DNA from: Mycobacterium shigaense
Lineage (GTDB): Bacteria; Actinomycetota; Actinomycetes; Mycobacteriales; Mycobacteriaceae
DNA: 64,000 bases
Assembly: GCF_002356315.1 (NCBI RefSeq)
Contig: NZ_AP018164.1
Span: forward strand, 1,612,001-1,676,000
Direction: 5' to 3'
Below the pieces are notes generated by a model. That model saw only the letters and a list, made by a program, of their open reading frames with translations, was not told the origin of the DNA and ran no database searches. Each line of letters opens with the position of its first letter. Position 1 is the first letter of the stretch. Of this stretch, positions 61,401-64,000 are shown in pieces. The translations under genes were made by a program, and so were the position numbers.

Positions 61401-64000
61401 GCCATCCGAGTCAATTACACCTGCTGCCCACGTCAACGGGTCGGCATCCGCGGGCGCACCTTCGGCGCCCCCGATCGTGCTGCCTCCCGCACCGGTTCCG
61501 GCCGCCCGCAACGGCAACGGTGCGCACGCGGTGGCTCCTGCCGCAGCCGCCGCCGTGAGTAACGGCGCTGTTCGGCCGGTCGCGGCGCCCGCGCCCGGCC
61601 TCAACGCCGACGCCGTAACGGCGATCCTTGCCGCTGTGGGGGCTTTGCAGGAATCTATCGGTCAGCTGCAAGGGGTCTTACAGGGCCTGGTGACCCAGAG
61701 CCCGGTCACCGCACCACCCGCCGCGCCTGCGGCGGTATCCGATGGCACCTCGGTGCTGCCGGCTCCGCGGGTTGCTCCAGCCGCTACCAACGGCAGGTCG
61801 GCGCTGCCCGTTCCGCCGGCGCCGCTCGCGCCGACAGCGGCGAATGGTGTTGCGGTAGCCCCGGTTCCGCAGCCGCCGGTGCCGGTCGTGCCGGCTGTCG
61901 TTTCGGTGGGGTCTGCGGAGTTGGTGTCGCAGATGTTGGCGGTGGTGGCTGATAAGACGGGTTATCCGGTGGAGATGCTGGATCTGTCGATGGCGTTGGA
62001 GGCCGATCTGGGGATCGATTCGATCAAGCGGGTCGAGATTTTGTCGGCGGTTCAGGAGCGGATTCCGGCGTTGCCGGAGGTGGATACGGCGACGATGGGT
62101 GCGCTGGTCACGCTGCAGGAGATCGTGGGCTACCTGCAGGGCTTGTTGGCTCCGGTGACGTCCAGCGGTGTCGCGCACGCGCCCAGCAACGGTGTGGTAC
62201 AAGCGGTTTCGAATGGGGTCGCGGTGAAGCCGGTGCCGGTCGTGCCGGCTGTCGTTTCGGTGGGGTCTGCGGAGTTGGTGTCGCAGATGTTGGCGGTGGT
62301 GGCTGATAAGACGGGTTATCCGGTGGAGATGCTGGATCTGTCGATGGCGTTGGAGGCCGATCTGGGGATCGATTCGATCAAGCGGGTCGAGATTTTGTCG
62401 GCGGTTCAGGAGCGGATTCCGGCGTTGCCGGAGGTGGATACGGCGACGATGGGTGCGCTGGTCACGCTGCAGGAGATCGTGGGCTACCTGCAGGGCTTGT
62501 TGGCTCCGGTGACGTCCAGCGGTGTCGCGCACGCGCCCAGCAACGGTGTGGTACAAGCGGTTTCGAATGGGGTCGCGGTGAAGCCGGTGCCGGTCGTGCC
62601 GGCTGTCGTTTCGGTGGGGTCTGCGGAGTTGGTGTCGCAGATGTTGGCGGTGGTGGCTGATAAGACGGGTTATCCGGTGGAGATGCTGGATCTGTCGATG
62701 GCGTTGGAGGCCGATCTGGGGATCGATTCGATCAAGCGGGTCGAGATTTTGTCGGCGGTTCAGGAGCGGATTCCGGCGTTGCCGGAGGTGGATACGGCGA
62801 CGATGGGTGCGCTGGTCACGCTGCAGGAGATCGTGGAGTACCTGCAGAGCTTGCTCGCTGCGCCACCCCCAAACGGATCGCCACCACTTACCGCGTCGCC
62901 ACCCAACGGCAGCCCGGCAGGTGGTCGCCTCCCTTTTGAGTTAGCCGGAGCAGCGATCGCCCGCTACGCGGTGCACGCGGTGGCTGCTCCGGCCAGCGGG
63001 ATGGGAATGCCGGGCCTCTACGGTGGCGCCGACGTGCAGATCGTCGCGGCCGAGGACGCCGCCGTCGCCGATGCCCTGGCCGCGACCCTGCGCACGTACG
63101 GCCTTCCGGCGTCCGTCGTGGCCGAACCCAGCGCCGACGCCGACGCAGTGATCCACCTCGGTGGCTTGCGGCCAACGGCCGGGCGGGACGAGACGCTGGC
63201 CGTCAATCGGGTGGCGTTCGCCGACGCCCAACGCATCGCCGCGAAATTCGAGGAGCGCGGGGGCGTCTTCGTCACCGTCCAGGACACCGGCGGCACCTTC
63301 GGGCTGCTCGCCGAGCCCGGCCCGCGCGCCTGGGCCGGCGGTATCGGTGCGCTTGCCAAGACGGCCGCCCAAGAGTGGCCGAAGGCACAGGTCAAGGCGA
63401 TCGACATTGCAACGCAACAGTATTCGCCCACCGCCGTCGCCGAACAACTCGCCCAGGAACTGTTGGCGGGCGGGGCGGAACTGGAAGTCGGCCTGGGCAG
63501 CACGCACGGCCGCGTCACTGTCGTCGCGGGCCCGAGCCGACCGAGCGCGCACATACGCCGCATCGACAACCGCGACGTCATCGTGGTGTCCGGTGGGGCG
63601 CGCGGCGTCACCGCGGCGTCGGTGATCGCCCTGGCGCGGGAGACCCAGGCCACTTTCGTCCTGCTCGGACGGACGGAACTCGCCCACGAACCCGCGGCGG
63701 CGCGCGGACTGGCGACCGCTGCCGAGCTCAAGCGCGCCCTGCTCGCGAGCGCGGCGGCCGACGGCCAGAAGCTCACGCCCCGTCAGCTGGAGCAGCAGGT
63801 CCAGCGGATCCTGGCCGACCGCGAGGTGCGTGCGACCCTCGCCGAGCTCGAAGCCGCCGGCTCGCGGGTCCGTTACGCCGCGGCCGACGTGCGCGACGCG
63901 GCGCAGCTCAGCGCCCTTCTCGACGGCGTGCGAGCCGATTTCGGCCCGATCACGGGGCTGGTGCACGGTGCCGGCGTGCTGGCCGACGCGCCCCTGCACA
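58483..64000 (+). CDS. PfaA-type PUFA/secondary-lipid synthase: KS-AT-ACPx3-KR, 3' end outside window
   Basis: An open frame of 1839 residues runs off the right edge. AAGGAG precedes the ATG. KS (about 1-455): active Cys207 in DAACASSLA, His342 in EAHGTGT and His383 in VGHTKGAAG. AT (about 575-870): LFPGQGSQYVGMG, Ser674 in GGHSFGEVSAL and TAFHS near 778, the malonyl type. A Pro/Ala-rich linker (900-1130) holds one short helix. Three ACPs follow with DLGIDSIKRVEIL, their phosphopantetheine serines at about 1180, 1298 and 1416. KR starts near 1697 (VIVVSGGARGVTAAS). KS-AT-tandem ACP-KR with GIDSIK carriers plus pfaD is the PUFA-synthase plan, unlike mycocerosate-type PKS. The product is unknown; a DH and release domains would be beyond the window. 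Confidence 0.9.
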   Translation, partial: MESKHPPVAVVGVSALFPGSPEATRFWRNIVEGVDLFSDVPESHWRIDDFYDPSPRTPDKVYASRGGFLPDVDFSPMDFGIPPNVLPATDTAQLLALRVAQQVLEDAADGDFSHLDRERISVVLGASGGTELITYISGRLHRPVWERGLRAAGLSEPELEAFSERVASNYTPWQENTFPGLLGNVIAGRIANRFDLGGTNCVIDAACASSLAALEVGLHELYLGESDMVIAGGVDAFNDIFMFMCFAKVTALSPSGDCRPFSDQSDGTMLGEGLSMLALKRLDDAERDGDRIYAVIRGIGTSSDGRAKSIYAPSPTGQAKALRRAYAAAGYGPETVGLVEAHGTGTKAGDVAEFTALREVFDASGRADRQWCALGSVKSQVGHTKGAAGACGLFKTVMALHHKLLPPTIKIDQPNPGLEIEKSPFYLSTRTKPWLPDHGVPRRASVSSFGFGGTNFHVTVEEYTGSGKRAWRYRSWDSELVVLGAPSAAALAGEAARLSASLVDSDDMLSYVARSTQSAYDAAQPHRLAVVADSVATLRTMLDEAAAKLETPDLAPSFSSPKGYFYSARKAGPVALLFPGQGSQYVGMGADIPQLYDAALAPWELARAEHLNADRDLHQVVWPKTAFTDEERARQAAELTKTEWAQPGIGAHSLSLLSVIRSLGIAPVAVGGHSFGEVSALCAAGVFSEEVALRIARARGVLMAQAAASSDGAMCAVAASAEQVRKQIDEWGLSVVIANHNAPDQVVLSGDSASIDDAAQRFNAVGMKARRLDVATAFHSEIVSSAAVPFDSFLANVPFGTPEVPVYANATAQPYAADARAMRTTLANQIAQPVRFAEQIQAMWQAGARTFVEVGPGGVLTSLVGKCLAGQEHSAVSLDAKGRNGIRSLWIGIAQLAAAGVPMNFAGLWADYRPSDDPRKREQPKLTLKINGSNYGRPQINDEPVRRPAQKVLSPDHSGHTNPHRTESESKLAPSESITPAAHVNGSASAGAPSAPPIVLPPAPVPAARNGNGAHAVAPAAAAAVSNGAVRPVAAPAPGLNADAVTAILAAVGALQESIGQLQGVLQGLVTQSPVTAPPAAPAAVSDGTSVLPAPRVAPAATNGRSALPVPPAPLAPTAANGVAVAPVPQPPVPVVPAVVSVGSAELVSQMLAVVADKTGYPVEMLDLSMALEADLGIDSIKRVEILSAVQERIPALPEVDTATMGALVTLQEIVGYLQGLLAPVTSSGVAHAPSNGVVQAVSNGVAVKPVPVVPAVVSVGSAELVSQMLAVVADKTGYPVEMLDLSMALEADLGIDSIKRVEILSAVQERIPALPEVDTATMGALVTLQEIVGYLQGLLAPVTSSGVAHAPSNGVVQAVSNGVAVKPVPVVPAVVSVGSAELVSQMLAVVADKTGYPVEMLDLSMALEADLGIDSIKRVEILSAVQERIPALPEVDTATMGALVTLQEIVEYLQSLLAAPPPNGSPPLTASPPNGSPAGGRLPFELAGAAIARYAVHAVAAPASGMGMPGLYGGADVQIVAAEDAAVADALAATLRTYGLPASVVAEPSADADAVIHLGGLRPTAGRDETLAVNRVAFADAQRIAAKFEERGGVFVTVQDTGGTFGLLAEPGPRAWAGGIGALAKTAAQEWPKAQVKAIDIATQQYSPTAVAEQLAQELLAGGAELEVGLGSTHGRVTVVAGPSRPSAHIRRIDNRDVIVVSGGARGVTAASVIALARETQATFVLLGRTELAHEPAAARGLATAAELKRALLASAAADGQKLTPRQLEQQVQRILADREVRATLAELEAAGSRVRYAAADVRDAAQLSALLDGVRADFGPITGLVHGAGVLADAPLH
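61876..62838 (+). repeat. 354-bp tandem repeat encoding three ACP domains
   Basis: Units start at 61876, 62230 and 62584, 354 bases (118 codons) apart. Reading by eye, the first two copies, including their linkers, show no difference; the third is the same until about 62836, where GGCTAC becomes GAGTAC and the copies diverge. Codons end mostly in G (TTG, GTG, TCG), while flanking domains prefer C. Confidence 0.9.

Noticed and set aside
61876..62838. CRISPR-like or non-coding tandem repeat
   Set aside because: The period is 118 codons, in frame, and each unit encodes a recognisable ACP.

Overview
The window is high-GC chromosomal DNA from a slow-growing, non-tuberculous Mycobacterium, most like the M. 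avium complex. The signs are PPE genes, LppZ, HupB with its lysine-rich tail, F420 enzymes, many GTG starts and probable leaderless genes. From memory of M. tuberculosis H37Rv, the gene order follows Rv3011c to Rv2965c, read here left to right. No database search was run, so family names rest on visible motifs, length and gene order.

Layout. 1-5319 carries gatA (5' end missing), a small unknown gene, a broken HTH gene, pfkA, a MinD/ParA-like gene cut at its Walker A motif by a 56-bp repeat, and gatB. 5366-7969 carries lppZ, a DoxX protein and a PH-domain protein (cfp6). 8022-11714 is the ilvBNC operon behind a leader-peptide attenuator. 11794-17727 carries a WrbA-like flavoprotein, an FAD oxidoreductase, serA, leuB and an MFS transporter. 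17771-20547 carries a 56-bp tandem repeat, an FAH hydrolase, gltX, tRNA-Gln and tRNA-Glu. 20554-24940 carries an F420 PPOX enzyme, an IclR regulator divergent from leuCD, and hupB. 25007-38607 is a housekeeping run: mutT1, ppk1, fbiD, gpsA, ddlA, a DUF3515 gene, thiL, ung, rpmB, a FakA-like kinase, recG and an exported HNH nuclease-like protein.

38608-47265 is an accessory block: a short PE-like ORF, two PPE genes, a DUF732 protein, two amidohydrolases and a GAP/Sap membrane protein. It is bounded by a 36-bp imperfect direct repeat taken from the 3' end of the HNH gene. 47309-55838 returns to core order: an aldo-keto reductase, a decayed paralogue of it, lipN, a DsbA/VKOR pair, pyc, rsmD and coaD. 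A frameshifted small gene follows. From 56377 to the right edge lies a PfaD-type enoyl reductase and a PfaA-type synthase (KS-AT-three ACPs-KR, cut by the window edge), the hallmark of PUFA-synthase-like secondary lipid pathways.

Functional links. GatA, GatB, GltX, tRNA-Gln and tRNA-Glu are parts of the indirect Gln-tRNA route. ilvBNC, leuB and leuCD make branched-chain amino acids, with two separate control signals visible (attenuator and IclR operator). The DsbA-like and VKOR-like proteins form an oxidative folding pair. FbiD makes an F420 precursor and the PPOX enzyme probably uses F420. The most interesting regions are the PfaD/PfaA locus with its three near-identical ACP units, the PE/PPE-amidohydrolase island, and the 56-bp repeats that sit exactly where gatB and the FAH gene start.
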